NCBI GenBank assembly: GCA_041394145.1 | Contig: JAWKIW010000016.1 | Location: 1 to 64,000, forward strand | DNA from: JAWKIW01 sp041394145 | GTDB lineage: Bacteria > Actinomycetota > Acidimicrobiia > Acidimicrobiales > Acidimicrobilacustridaceae | Direction: 5' to 3' | Length of the DNA: 64,000 nucleotides | Shown here: positions 27,403 to 35,635 of the stretch, piece after piece | How positions within the stretch are numbered: position 1 is the stretch's first letter | How the letters are laid out: every line of letters starts with the position of its first letter | The notes under the pieces: generated by a model | Seen by the model: the letters and a program-made list of their open reading frames with translations, nothing else | Told to the model about the DNA's origin: nothing | Database searches by the model: none | Position numbers and translations under genes: made by a program

Positions 27403-28575
27403 GTGTCGGGCCGCCACCGCTGGATCGCGCCGGTCGTCGCCTTCACCCTCGTGGTGGGCGTGGTCGCCACCGCCTTCGGGCGGCCGGACCCGGCCGAGGC
27501 CGCCACCCCGCCGGCGTCGCAGTACACGCCGACGGTCCTGCCCGGTCTGATCGCGGGCGGTCGGTGCACGCTCGACGCCGTCACCGCCGACGGCACGATG
27601 GTCGGCGACGCCGTCGACGCCTCGTCCCAGGCGGTCGCCGTCGTCCGCCCGCCCGGGGCGACGTCGTTCACCGCCCTGGGCGTGCCCGCCGGGATGGACT
27701 CGGTCAACCCCACCGGCGCCAACGCGCTGGGCGACCTCGTCGGCGACGCCACCAGCACGAGCCCCCCGCCGTTCGGCTCGCAGATCGCCGTCGTCTACCA
27801 GGGTGGCACCTGGGTGAACGTGAACGCCACGGTCGGGCCACCCCAGGCGATCATCGTGCGCGCCGTGAACGACAGCCGGATCGCCGTCGGCAGCGCCGAG
27901 GGGTTCGTCGCCGGGCTGCCCAGCCCCATCCGCTGGGACCTCGTCGCCGACAGCTGGCAGATCGTGCCGGGCATGGCCGCGATCGGTGGGCAGGCGGCCG
28001 ACATCAACGACGCCGGCCAGATCGCCGGCTCCCGCCTGACGGCGCCCCAGCGCGCCTTCTTCTACGACCCGGCGAGCAACACCACCACCGACAGCCCCAC
28101 CCTGGGCGGCGCCACCGCCGGGGCCATGGCGATCAGCTCGGACGGGTTCGTCGCCGGCGACTCGGCGACCGCCGGCGGTGCGACGCACCCGTTCCTGTGG
28201 GACCCGGCCACCAACCAGATGACCGACCTCGGCCTTCCCCCCGGGGCCACCGGTGCCGTGGCGATCGATGTGAACAGCAGCCACCAGGTCGTCGGCTTCT
28301 TCGACACCGCGGGCGGCGAGGGGGGCGCGTTCCTGTGGGACCCGGTCAACGGCATGCAGGTGCTGGCGCCGCCGACCGGCACGATCGGCCCGTACGCCGC
28401 CGCCATCAACGACGCCGGCCTGATCGTCGGCAGCGCCCTCAACCCGTCCGACGAGGTCCCGCAGTGCGCGGTCTGGACGCCGCCGGCGCCGCCGCCCACC
28501 ACCTCGTCGACGGTCCCGGCCCCTCCCACCAGCGCGGTGACGCCGGCCGTCGTGACGCCGAGCTTCACCGGCTGA
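27403..28575 (+). CDS. Secreted HAF-repeat protein with C-terminal FTG tag
   Basis: A GTG at 27403 gives a signal peptide (RWIAPVVAFTLVVGVVATAFG, cleavage likely after AEA) and a 390-residue precursor. The mature part has HAF-type extracellular repeats, recognisable as INDAGQIAGS, INDAGLIVGSA and repeated FLWDPATN/FLWDPVNG phrases, which probably build a beta-propeller. A Pro/Thr linker (PPPTTSSTVPAPPT) leads to the last 14 residues, SAVTPAVVTPSFTG. These match the corrected end of the GH5-like protein at 12 of 14 positions. No transmembrane anchor follows. The 257-bp gap to the divergent regulator probably holds its promoter. Confidence 0.82.
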   Translation: MSGRHRWIAPVVAFTLVVGVVATAFGRPDPAEAATPPASQYTPTVLPGLIAGGRCTLDAVTADGTMVGDAVDASSQAVAVVRPPGATSFTALGVPAGMDSVNPTGANALGDLVGDATSTSPPPFGSQIAVVYQGGTWVNVNATVGPPQAIIVRAVNDSRIAVGSAEGFVAGLPSPIRWDLVADSWQIVPGMAAIGGQAADINDAGQIAGSRLTAPQRAFFYDPASNTTTDSPTLGGATAGAMAISSDGFVAGDSATAGGATHPFLWDPATNQMTDLGLPPGATGAVAIDVNSSHQVVGFFDTAGGEGGAFLWDPVNGMQVLAPPTGTIGPYAAAINDAGLIVGSALNPSDEVPQCAVWTPPAPPPTTSSTVPAPPTSAVTPAVVTPSFTG

Positions 28576-28591
28576 CCGACGGGACCCGCTG

Positions 28592-29810
28592 TTGATCGCC
28601 ACCGCCGACTTCGAGCCCGGTGAGCTCGGCATCACCGCCGACCCCTACGAGCAGCTGGCGGCGTTGCGCGCCCAGGGGCCGGTCGTGCGGTTGCCGTCGG
28701 GGTTCGTCGCGGTGGTGGGCCACGACGCGGTGCTCGACGTGCTGCGCCAGCCGCTGGCGTCGTCCGGCCCGATCGCGCTGCGGTACACGACGGCGCTGCC
28801 GCCCGGGGCGGCCCGCGACGAGCTGAGCCACCGGATCAACTTCCTCGACCCACCCGACCACCCGCGTGCGCAGCCTGGTCAGCTCGACGTTCACGCCCCG
28901 TCGGGTGACGGCGCTGCGGCCGTTCATGCAGCGCACCGCCGAGAACCTGCTCGACGGGCTGGCGCCGATGGCGGCGAGCGGCGAGGCCGTCGACCTGCAG
29001 CACCGGTACGCCCACCAGCTGCCGTCGCTCGTCATCTCCGAGCTGCTCGGCGTGCCGCCCGCCGACCGCGACCACCTCACCGCGCTGGCCGACGCGGTGA
29101 CCCCGCTGCTCGGCGTCCAGGTCGACCGGGCCGAGCGCGAGCGGGCGATCGAGGCGGCCGAGCAGATGCACCGGCACCTCGGCGCCCTGCTCGACCAACG
29201 GCAGCGGGAGCCGGCCGACGACCTGTTGTCGGCGCTGCTCGCCGCCGAGCAGGACGGCGAGCGGCTGCAGCGGGTCGAGCTGCTCTCGCTGGCCGCCACG
29301 CTGTACTCGGCCGGCCACCGCACCACCCGGGACCTCACCGCCAACGGCCTGTCGGTCCTGCTGGGCCGCGACGACCTGCGGGCCGAGCTGGCCGCCGGGA
29401 CGTTGCCCCTCAGTGCCGTGGTGTCGGAGATGCTGCGGTTCGAGACGCCGACGCTGTACGTGGCCCGGGTGCCGTCGGCGCCGTTCACCGTGGCCGGTGC
29501 AGAGGTGGGACCCGGCGACCCGCTGCTGGTGTACCTCGGATCGGCCAACCGCGACGGCGCCACCTACGAGCGCCCCGACGAGTTCGACCCCCACCGCTGG
29601 ACCATCGAGCCGCTGCCGCCGACGCCGTTGTCGTTCGCCTTCGGCGCCCACTACTGCCTCGGTGCCTCGCTGGCCCGCCACGAGGCCGAGGTGATGGTCG
29701 GGCACCTCCTCGACCGCTACCCGGAGGTCCGGATCGCGGGCGACGAGCTCGCGTGGCGCCAGCGCGGCCCCTTCCGCAGCCTCGACGGCCTGCCCGTGCA
29801 CCTGGGCTGA
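28592..29810 (+). CDS. Cytochrome P450 (second), one frame break
   Basis: The N-terminal part starts at TTG 28592 (ATADFEPGELGITADPYEQLAAL) and runs to FLDPPDHPR. The frame then changes near 28868, and the rest reads RSLVSSTFTPRRVTALRPFM to 29810. About 405 residues together. The I-helix is YSAGHRTTRDL, the ExxR is in EMLRFE, and the haem loop is FAFGAHYCLGASLARHE. Two missing bases, or one extra base, explain the break. It begins 17 bp after the HAF-repeat gene, so the two may share a transcript. The redox partner and substrate are not in evidence. Confidence 0.85.
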
Positions 29811-29877
29811 CCCGCCAACGGTGCGCCTGGCCGATCTCGTCGGGTCGTGTCCGTTGTCGCCGCGCCACCCAGGACCG

Positions 29878-30519
29878 TCAGCGCCGGCGGCGCGGCCAGG
29901 CGAGCCGGGTCCGTGGCTCGGCCGAACCGCAGCCGTCCTCGACCACGAGCTCGGCGCCGGGGTGGACCCGCTCGACGGCGGTGGCGACGAGGCGGGACAG
30001 CGTGTCCGACGATCGAGCACAACCGCGACACGCGCCGTCGAGGCGCACCCGCACCGACGAGGCGTCGACGTCGACGACCTCGATCCGTCCGCCGTGGTCG
30101 GCCGCGACCGGGCCGGCGAGCCGATCGACGGCGGCCCGGACCTCGTCGATGGTCGGTGGGTCGGGGGTGGCGGCGACGAGCGCTTCGGGAACGTCGTCGT
30201 GAGGGGCGTCGTGGCCGGCATGGTCGAGGGCGGCGAGCACGGCGTCGTGGACGATCGAGGCCACGGCCGGCCACCGGTCGGCGTCGGCCACGCCGACCAG
30301 GAGGTCGCCGCCGTGGGCCTGCACCTCGGTCAGCACCGATCCCTCGAGCAGCCGGGCGAGGGGGCCGTCGCCACAGGTGGCCCGCATCGCCGCGACGCGG
30401 ACGAGGCCCGGTTCGTGGCACACCCAGCGCAGCGTCGCCGGGTGGTCCGTGCGCTCGACGTGCACGGGCGACACCGCGACCGGCGCCCCCGTGGCGGCCG
30501 GTGGGGACACGGTCGTCAC
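29878..30519 (-). CDS. NifU-like Fe-S scaffold domain protein, feo operon
   Basis: A 213-residue protein. The C-terminal half is a NifU/Nfu domain: IDEVRAAVDRLAGPVAADHGG, IEVVDVDASSVRVRLDGACRGCARSSDTLS, with the CxxC that binds or transfers an iron-sulphur cluster. The N-terminal half (PATLRWVCHEPGLVRVAAMRA) does not match a domain I know. The GTG start at 30519 overlaps the feoB stop (GTGA), so the protein is made together with the ferrous iron transporter. It could receive imported iron for cluster assembly or act as an accessory in place of FeoC. Confidence 0.82.
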   Translation of the reverse strand: MTTVSPPAATGAPVAVSPVHVERTDHPATLRWVCHEPGLVRVAAMRATCGDGPLARLLEGSVLTEVQAHGGDLLVGVADADRWPAVASIVHDAVLAALDHAGHDAPHDDVPEALVAATPDPPTIDEVRAAVDRLAGPVAADHGGRIEVVDVDASSVRVRLDGACRGCARSSDTLSRLVATAVERVHPGAELVVEDGCGSAEPRTRLAWPRRRR

Positions 30520-32468
30520 GTGACCGCCGCCGTGATGGTGTGGGCGACGAGCGCGGCCGTGTAGGCGAGCACGAACATCGACCCCATGGCGAACAGGGGC
30601 CATCGCCACGAGTTGGTCTCGCGGCGCAGGACGGCCACGGTGGACAGGCACTGCAGGGCGTAGACGAAGAAGACCAGCAGGGCCGCCACCGTGGGCGCGT
30701 CGAACAGCGGTGTCCCGTCGGGGCGCTCGAGGGTCTGGAGGCGCTCGGGGAGGGCGTCCTCGCTGTCGGATGCCGTCGTCAGGGCGAGCGTGCTGACGAA
30801 GACCTCTCGGGCGGCCAGGCTGCCCAGCAGGGCGACGTTGATCTGCCAGTTGAAGCCGAGCGGGGCGAAGACCGGCTCGAGGCCGGTGCCGATCCGGCCG
30901 GCGATGCTGTTCTCCATCTGGTAGCTGGTCGCCTCGGCCTCGCTCAGCCCCGGTGGCGGCTCGACGACCGGCAGGTGCAGGAGCATCCACAGCACGATCG
31001 AGGCGGCGAGGATGATGGTGCCGGCCTTGCGCAGGAACGCCCACGCCGCGTCCCACATCGTGCGCAGCACGGCGCGCACCGTCGGGAGGCGATAGGGCGG
31101 CAGCTCCATGGTGAACGGCACGGCGGCGCCGGCGCCCCGCCGGGCGCTGAACAGGGCGGCGTAGACGAGGCCCGACACCGCGCCGAGCACGTACAGACCG
31201 AACAGGACCAGGCCCTGGGCCCGCAGCGGCCCCACCACCGGCTCGTCGGGCACGAACGCGGCGATGAGCAGCGTGTAGACGGGCAGGCGGGCCGAGCAGG
31301 TCATGAGCGGGGCCGCCATCATCGTCGCCATCCGGCGGCGGTCGCTCGGGATGGTGCGGGTCGACATGATCCCGGGGATGGCGCAGGCGAACGACGACAG
31401 CATCGACACGAAGCTGCGGCCCTCGAGCCCGAACCGGCCCATGACCCGGTCGGCGAGGAACGCAGCGCGGGCCATGTAGCCGACCTTCTCGAGCAGCGCC
31501 ACGATGAGGAACAGCAGCAGGATCTGGGGCAGGAACACCAGCACGCTGCCCACGCCGGCGATGATGCCCTCGCCGATGAGCTGGCCGAACACGCCGGGCA
31601 GCGCGTCGACCACGCTCTGGCCGAGCCAGTCGAAGAAGGTTCCGATGGCGTCCATCGCCGGCGCCGCGAACACGAAGGTCGACTGGAAGAAGGCCAGCAT
31701 CACGACGACGAAGACGAGGGTGCCCCACACCGGGTGCAGCAGCACGGCGTCGGCGCGCCGGGTGCGGCGGTCGGGCTGCAGCGGGGTGATCGCCGAGCGC
31801 AGCACCGAGTCGACCCAGGCCGAGCGGGCGAGACCCGATCCTGGCGGCGTCAACGCCGGCCGGTCCCACGAACCGGGATCGGTGAGGAGCTGACGCACCG
31901 TCTCCACGCCGACGCCACGGTGACCGACGACGCCGACGACCGGCAGGCCGAGGGCGACGCCGAGCCGATCGACGTCGATCGAGCCGCCCCGCGCCACCAC
32001 CTCGTCGATCATCGTGACCACCAGGCAGGTGGGCAGCCCGAGCTGGAGCACCTCGGCGAGCAGCAGCAGCGAGCGCTCGAGGGTGGTGGCGTCGGCCACC
32101 ACCACCAGGGCGTCGGGGGCGTCGATCCCGGGCACGCGGCCGTGCAGGGCATCGACGACGATCTGCTCGTCGGGGCTGATCGGCTCGAGGGAGTAGGTGC
32201 CGGGCAGGTCGACCAGCGTGACGACGTGGCCACCGAGGTCGACGTCGGCCTCGCGGCGGCTGACGGTGACGCCGGGGTAGTTGGCGGTCTTGGCCCGCAG
32301 CCCGCTCAGGGCGTTGAACAGGGTGGTCTTGCCGGCGTTGGGGCTGCCCACCAGGGCGACGTGGCCGGTGGCCGTCGCCACGCCGGCGGCCGGTCCCGGC
32401 CGGCGTCGGGCGCGGCGAGACGATCCGCCGTCGCCGGCGCAGTGGTCGGTGTCGACGCGCTCAGCCAT
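30516..32468 (-). CDS. feoB: Ferrous iron transporter B
   Basis: A 650-residue FeoB. The N-terminal G domain has G1 GSPNAGKTT, G2 threonine in NYPGVTVSRRE, G3 DLPGTYSL and a G4 that reads TMID instead of the usual NxxD. The membrane part has the Gate motifs (SSFACAIPGIMSTRTI; APLMTCSARLPVYTLLIAAF) and about eight to ten transmembrane segments. FeoB moves Fe(II) across the cytoplasmic membrane. I chose ATG 32468, which overlaps the feoA stop by 8 bp; the longer frame only overlays feoA. The gene order is feoA-feoB-NifU-like. Confidence 0.95.
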   Translation of the reverse strand: MAERVDTDHCAGDGGSSRRARRRPGPAAGVATATGHVALVGSPNAGKTTLFNALSGLRAKTANYPGVTVSRREADVDLGGHVVTLVDLPGTYSLEPISPDEQIVVDALHGRVPGIDAPDALVVVADATTLERSLLLLAEVLQLGLPTCLVVTMIDEVVARGGSIDVDRLGVALGLPVVGVVGHRGVGVETVRQLLTDPGSWDRPALTPPGSGLARSAWVDSVLRSAITPLQPDRRTRRADAVLLHPVWGTLVFVVVMLAFFQSTFVFAAPAMDAIGTFFDWLGQSVVDALPGVFGQLIGEGIIAGVGSVLVFLPQILLLFLIVALLEKVGYMARAAFLADRVMGRFGLEGRSFVSMLSSFACAIPGIMSTRTIPSDRRRMATMMAAPLMTCSARLPVYTLLIAAFVPDEPVVGPLRAQGLVLFGLYVLGAVSGLVYAALFSARRGAGAAVPFTMELPPYRLPTVRAVLRTMWDAAWAFLRKAGTIILAASIVLWMLLHLPVVEPPPGLSEAEATSYQMENSIAGRIGTGLEPVFAPLGFNWQINVALLGSLAAREVFVSTLALTTASDSEDALPERLQTLERPDGTPLFDAPTVAALLVFFVYALQCLSTVAVLRRETNSWRWPLFAMGSMFVLAYTAALVAHTITAAVT

Positions 32469-32772
32469 CGGCGCCGTCGCCGACGTCGGCGGTCGGGGTG
32501 TCGGCGAGGGCCGCAGCGAGGTCGGGTGGGACCGGGTCGGCCGTGGCGACGGGTTCGACCTCGACGAGGTCGGCGCCGGAGCGGCGCAGCGCCAGCCGCG
32601 TGCCCCGCACCTCGAAGATGGTGGGGTCACCCAGCGGTGCGCGCCGCTCGACCCGGATGCGGGTGCCGACCACGAAGCCGACGTCCTCGAGGCGACGCCC
32701 CTCGCCGTGCGTGCCCGGTCGCACGGATCGCACCACCGCTGCGGTGCCGACCGGCACCTCCGACAGTCGCAT
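32461..32772 (-). CDS. feoA: Ferrous iron transport protein A
   Basis: A 103-residue SH3-like FeoA. It reads MRLSEVPVGTAAVVRSVRPG, then RRLEDVGFVVGTRIRVERRAPLGDPTIFEVRGTRLALRR (seen in parts), the standard FeoA core of L/G-rich strands. It has a short Asp/Ala-rich tail. FeoA is a cytosolic partner of FeoB. AGGAGG lies about 10 nt before the ATG. A GTTAGG...CCTAAC palindrome 52 bp upstream suggests metal-dependent repression of the whole operon. Confidence 0.92.
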   Translation of the reverse strand: MRLSEVPVGTAAVVRSVRPGTHGEGRRLEDVGFVVGTRIRVERRAPLGDPTIFEVRGTRLALRRSGADLVEVEPVATADPVPPDLAAALADTPTADVGDGADG

Positions 32773-32823
32773 CCTGGCCCCACCCTCCTGCAGCAGGTTC
32801 TGTAGCAGCGCTTACATCGATGA

Positions 32824-32839
32824 GTTAGGTGACCCTAAC
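32824..32839. promoter_or_regulatory. Probable DtxR/IdeR-type iron box upstream of feoA
   Basis: GTTAGGTGACCCTAAC is a palindrome with one mismatched pair. It resembles half-sites of actinobacterial DtxR/IdeR boxes (TTAGG...CCTAA). Its position 52-67 bp before the feoA start suits Fe-dependent repression of the feo operon. The exact regulator is inferred. Confidence 0.6.
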
Positions 32840-32894
32840 GCATCGGACGGGTGGGCCGCACGTTGCGGCGGGCCGGCGCGGTCCGGGCTCTGCG

Positions 32895-32926
32895 CCGGCG
32901 CCGTGCGGGCCCGGCGCCGTGCGGGC
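32895..32926. repeat. Tandem 16-bp duplication
   Basis: CCGGCGCCGTGCGGGC occurs twice back to back (32895-32910 and 32911-32926). A 17-bp direct repeat CGGGCTCTGCGCCGGCG (32884-32900 and 32922-32938) overlaps it. This lies between feoA and the next P450 3' end. No coding role is seen. Confidence 0.7.
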
Positions 32927-33000
32927 TCTGCGCCGGCGGGGCGCGCCGAGGCCGGGGCCGTGCCGATCGAGGGCGCCGCGGCGGGATGCGCGCCGGTCGG

Positions 33001-34227
33001 CTACCGGACCGGGAAGCGCACCGGCAGGGCGTCGGGGGCGACGATCCCGAGCTCGCTCGGGGTGACGGGGCCCTCGGGCAGCAACGGTGGGCCGAAGCGG
33101 GCCGTCATCGCCCGCAGGGCCTCCTGCAGCTCGAGCCGGGCGAGCGGCGCGCCCACGCACAGGTGCGGCCCCCACCCGAAGGTGACGTGGGCATCGGCGT
33201 TGGGACGCTCGACCCAGAAGCGGTCGGGGTCGTCGAAGGTGGCGGCGTCGAGGTTGGCGGTGAGGAAGTACGCCACGAGCCGGCCACCCGGCTCGACGCC
33301 GAGGCCGTGTTGCTCGAAGGGGTCGACGGCCTCCCGGGTCATGCCCGGCACGATCGGGCGGAGGCGCAGCACCTCCTCGACGGCGCCGGGGATCAGTGCG
33401 GGGTCGGCGGCGATGCGCTCCCACTCGTCGGGGTGCTCGGAGAACAGCACCACCATGGCGGTGAGCTGGCGGCGGGTGGTCTCGGAGCCGGCGAACACGA
33501 AGCCGGTGATCACCTCGACGATGTCGTCGTCGCTGAGGCGGGCGCCGTCGACCTCGGCCTCGGTCAACCGGGTGACGAGGTCGTCGGCCGGCCGGGCCCG
33601 CCGGTCGGCGATCAGGCCGAGGCTCCAGTCGCGCATCTGCGCGCAGGTGGTCTCGACCGCCGCCAGCTGCTCGGCGGTGAGCGGGGGAGCGAAGGCGGCG
33701 ATGACCGCGTTGCCCCACGCGGCGAGCCGGTCGCGGTCGGAGCGGGGGAGGCCGAACACGGCGGTGAACACCTCGGGCGGCAGGGGCGCGCTGAGATCGC
33801 TCACGAGCTCGCAGTCGCCGCCCCGCGCGGCGATGGCGTCAGTGAGCCGCCCGGCGACGGCGGCTGCGGTGGGGCGGACCCGCTCGACGCTGCGCGGGGT
33901 GAACGCCGCCGACAGCAGCCCGCGGAAGGCCCGGTGCTCGTCGCCGTGGCGACGGAACAGCGGCGTGAGCTGGCGGGCCGAGCGCTCCGACACGCCGGCG
34001 GCGATCATGTCGGTGGTGAAGGACCGCGGCGACAGCCGGCGGTCGCGCAGCACGTCTCGCACGTCGTCGTGGGACAGCACGATCGGCAGCGGCGCCCCGG
34101 TGGCGTCGACGGCGTGGGCGCACCAGGCGGTGGCGGAGCACCGGCGCAGCTCGGCCGGCCCGTCCACCAGGTAGCGCTCGAGGTCGAGGTCGACCATCCC
34201 CCGTGCCGGCGCGTCCCCCTCGCCCAT
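33001..34227 (-). CDS. Cytochrome P450 (third)
   Basis: An intact 408-residue P450. The I-helix is FAGSETTRRQL, the ExxR is EEVLRLRP, and the haem loop is FGWGPHLCVGAPLARLE with the axial cysteine near residue 350. ATG 34227 (MGEGDAPARGMVDLDLERYL) is chosen; the frame is open much further upstream but only as a shadow of the RES module genes. It has no same-strand neighbour close by, so it is probably monocistronic. The redox partner and substrate are unknown. Confidence 0.92.
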   Translation of the reverse strand: MGEGDAPARGMVDLDLERYLVDGPAELRRCSATAWCAHAVDATGAPLPIVLSHDDVRDVLRDRRLSPRSFTTDMIAAGVSERSARQLTPLFRRHGDEHRAFRGLLSAAFTPRSVERVRPTAAAVAGRLTDAIAARGGDCELVSDLSAPLPPEVFTAVFGLPRSDRDRLAAWGNAVIAAFAPPLTAEQLAAVETTCAQMRDWSLGLIADRRARPADDLVTRLTEAEVDGARLSDDDIVEVITGFVFAGSETTRRQLTAMVVLFSEHPDEWERIAADPALIPGAVEEVLRLRPIVPGMTREAVDPFEQHGLGVEPGGRLVAYFLTANLDAATFDDPDRFWVERPNADAHVTFGWGPHLCVGAPLARLELQEALRAMTARFGPPLLPEGPVTPSELGIVAPDALPVRFPVR

Positions 34228-34385
34228 GGCGGCGAGGCTACCCGCGTGCCTGGGGTGGCGCCCCAGGCACCGGCACCGACCGCGGCGGGCCGGTGCGGCC
34301 GACGGGGGCGCCGGATCGGCAGGACGCGAGCCGTCGAGGCGTTTCGGTTGTTTCGATCCTGCGGATGGGCGAGTAGGCTTCGGGC

Positions 34386-34583
34386 ATGGGTCGGGTCCTC
34401 GCCGCCGACGTCCTCGAGCGGGTCCGCGCCCGCGCCACGGTCGACGCCCGGTTCGTCGACGTGCTCGCCGAGCTCGTCGATGCGCCGGCCACCGATGCCG
34501 GCGAGCTCGCCCACGCCGCCGCCGTGGCGCTCGACCGTGAGCGCCGGGCCGATGCCCGGGCCCGGTTCTGCGAGGGGCGATGA
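34386..34583 (+). CDS. Small first gene of RES toxin-antitoxin module
   Basis: A 65-residue, mostly helical, charged protein (MGRVLAADVLERVRARATVD). Its stop overlaps the next ATG (ATGA at 34580), so it is translationally coupled to the antitoxin-like gene. It could be the detached N-terminal part of the antitoxin or a third component. Similar small upstream frames occur near Xre-RES pairs, but I cannot name a family. Coding status is inferred from its context and from codon usage like that of its neighbours. Confidence 0.55.
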   Translation: MGRVLAADVLERVRARATVDARFVDVLAELVDAPATDAGELAHAAAVALDRERRADARARFCEGR

Positions 34584-34903
34584 CGACGGCACAGGTGCAG
34601 GCCGAGCTCGGCCTCGGCACGCCCCAGGCCGTGCACCGTCTGCGCAGCCGCGGCCGGCTGATCGGCCTGCCGATCGGCAACGCCACCTGGTTCCCGGCCT
34701 GGCAGCTGCGCGGCGGCGCGCTCCGCCCCGACCTGCCCGAGCTCCTGGCGCTGCTCGGGGCCTTCACCAGCGACCCGATCGCCGCCGACCGCGTCATGCG
34801 GCTCCAGCGCGACGAGCTCGGCGGGCGCAGCCTCGCCGAGGCCCTCGACCGGCCCCGCCTGGCCGGGCGGGCCCGCGCCCTGCTCGAGTCGCTGGGCGGC
34901 TGA
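34580..34903 (+). CDS. Antitoxin-like DNA-binding protein (Xre/ParS/MbcA-like)
   Basis: A 107-residue protein. The N-terminal part, VQAELGLGTPQAVHRLRSRGRLIGLP and TWFPAWQL, looks like a short winged or excisionase-type helix-turn-helix. The C-terminal half, LLGAFTSDPIAADRVMRLQRDELGGRSLAEALDRP, resembles the DUF2384 domain of antitoxins paired with RES toxins. It overlaps the upstream small gene and precedes the RES gene by 15 bp. The expected role is to bind and neutralise the toxin and repress the operon. Confidence 0.65.
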   Translation: MTTAQVQAELGLGTPQAVHRLRSRGRLIGLPIGNATWFPAWQLRGGALRPDLPELLALLGAFTSDPIAADRVMRLQRDELGGRSLAEALDRPRLAGRARALLESLGG

Positions 34904-34918
34904 TCCGAGCCCGTCGGC

Positions 34919-35512
34919 GTGTACGACGCCGCGTTCCCGGACCGTCGGCCCGCCGGCCTGCGCCGCCGGCGCGTGCGGGCCGGCACCGCGTGGTGGCGCC
35001 TCGACGCCGGGCACCCGTCCACCTGGGAGTGGTCGGGGTTCGCGCGGCCGAGGCACCGCTTCGACCCGGCGACCGGCGCGTTCCGCACCCGGTACGCGGC
35101 GAGGTCGGCCCACGGCGCGGCCCGCGAGCGCTACCTCGACACCGGCTGGTACGTACCCGCCGATCACGCCGGGCACCACCTCGTCCGGTTGGTCGCGACC
35201 CGGTCCCTGGCCGTGCTCGACCTGCGCACCGAGGTCAACCTCGACGCGCTGGGTGTCGACGACCGCATCAGCACCAGCCACGAGCCGTCGGTGTGGGAGG
35301 CCGCGCACCGGCTCGTCGAGGCGGCCCGGGGCTGGTGGCCCGACCTCGACGGCGTCGTGTACCGCAGCCGCACCACGCCGGCGACGTCGGCGAACCTCGC
35401 CTTCTTCTCGGCCGAGGGGTTCGTGATCGAGGCCCGACCTCTCGTCGAGTGCGCGGAGGTCCTCGACGACCTGGTCGTGCGCCACCGGTTCACCGTCGGC
35501 TTCACCTGGTGA
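34919..35512 (+). CDS. RES-domain toxin (NAD+-consuming type)
   Basis: A 197-residue RES-domain protein. The pattern is WWRLDAGHP, RPRHRFDPATGAFRTRYAARSAHGAARERY, SLAVLDLRTEVNLDALG, then HRLVEAARGWWPDLDGVVYRSR and NLAFF, which follows the conserved RES order (R...RF...Y.A...A..E, DG..Y.SR, ALF). Characterised RES toxins such as MbcT degrade NAD+ by phosphorolysis. The GTG start at 34919 is the first in-frame start after the antitoxin stop. Toxin after antitoxin, on one short transcript, fits a type II module. Confidence 0.75.
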   Translation: MYDAAFPDRRPAGLRRRRVRAGTAWWRLDAGHPSTWEWSGFARPRHRFDPATGAFRTRYAARSAHGAARERYLDTGWYVPADHAGHHLVRLVATRSLAVLDLRTEVNLDALGVDDRISTSHEPSVWEAAHRLVEAARGWWPDLDGVVYRSRTTPATSANLAFFSAEGFVIEARPLVECAEVLDDLVVRHRFTVGFTW

Positions 35513-35635
35513 GGGAGGTGTCGACGAGGTCATCGCCCGCCTGGTCGACCGCCTGGGCCGTGCGGCCCGTTCGGTGGCTCTCGGGCCGAACCGATGTCGT
35601 CTCTGGGGGCTGCCGCCCGTAGCCTCGGAGGCGCC

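Noticed and set aside
24803..27550. 915-codon open frame on the plus strand
   Set aside because: Antisense to the ATPase/LuxR regulator, whose Walker and HTH motifs are clear. The plus-strand translation has no recognisable motif.
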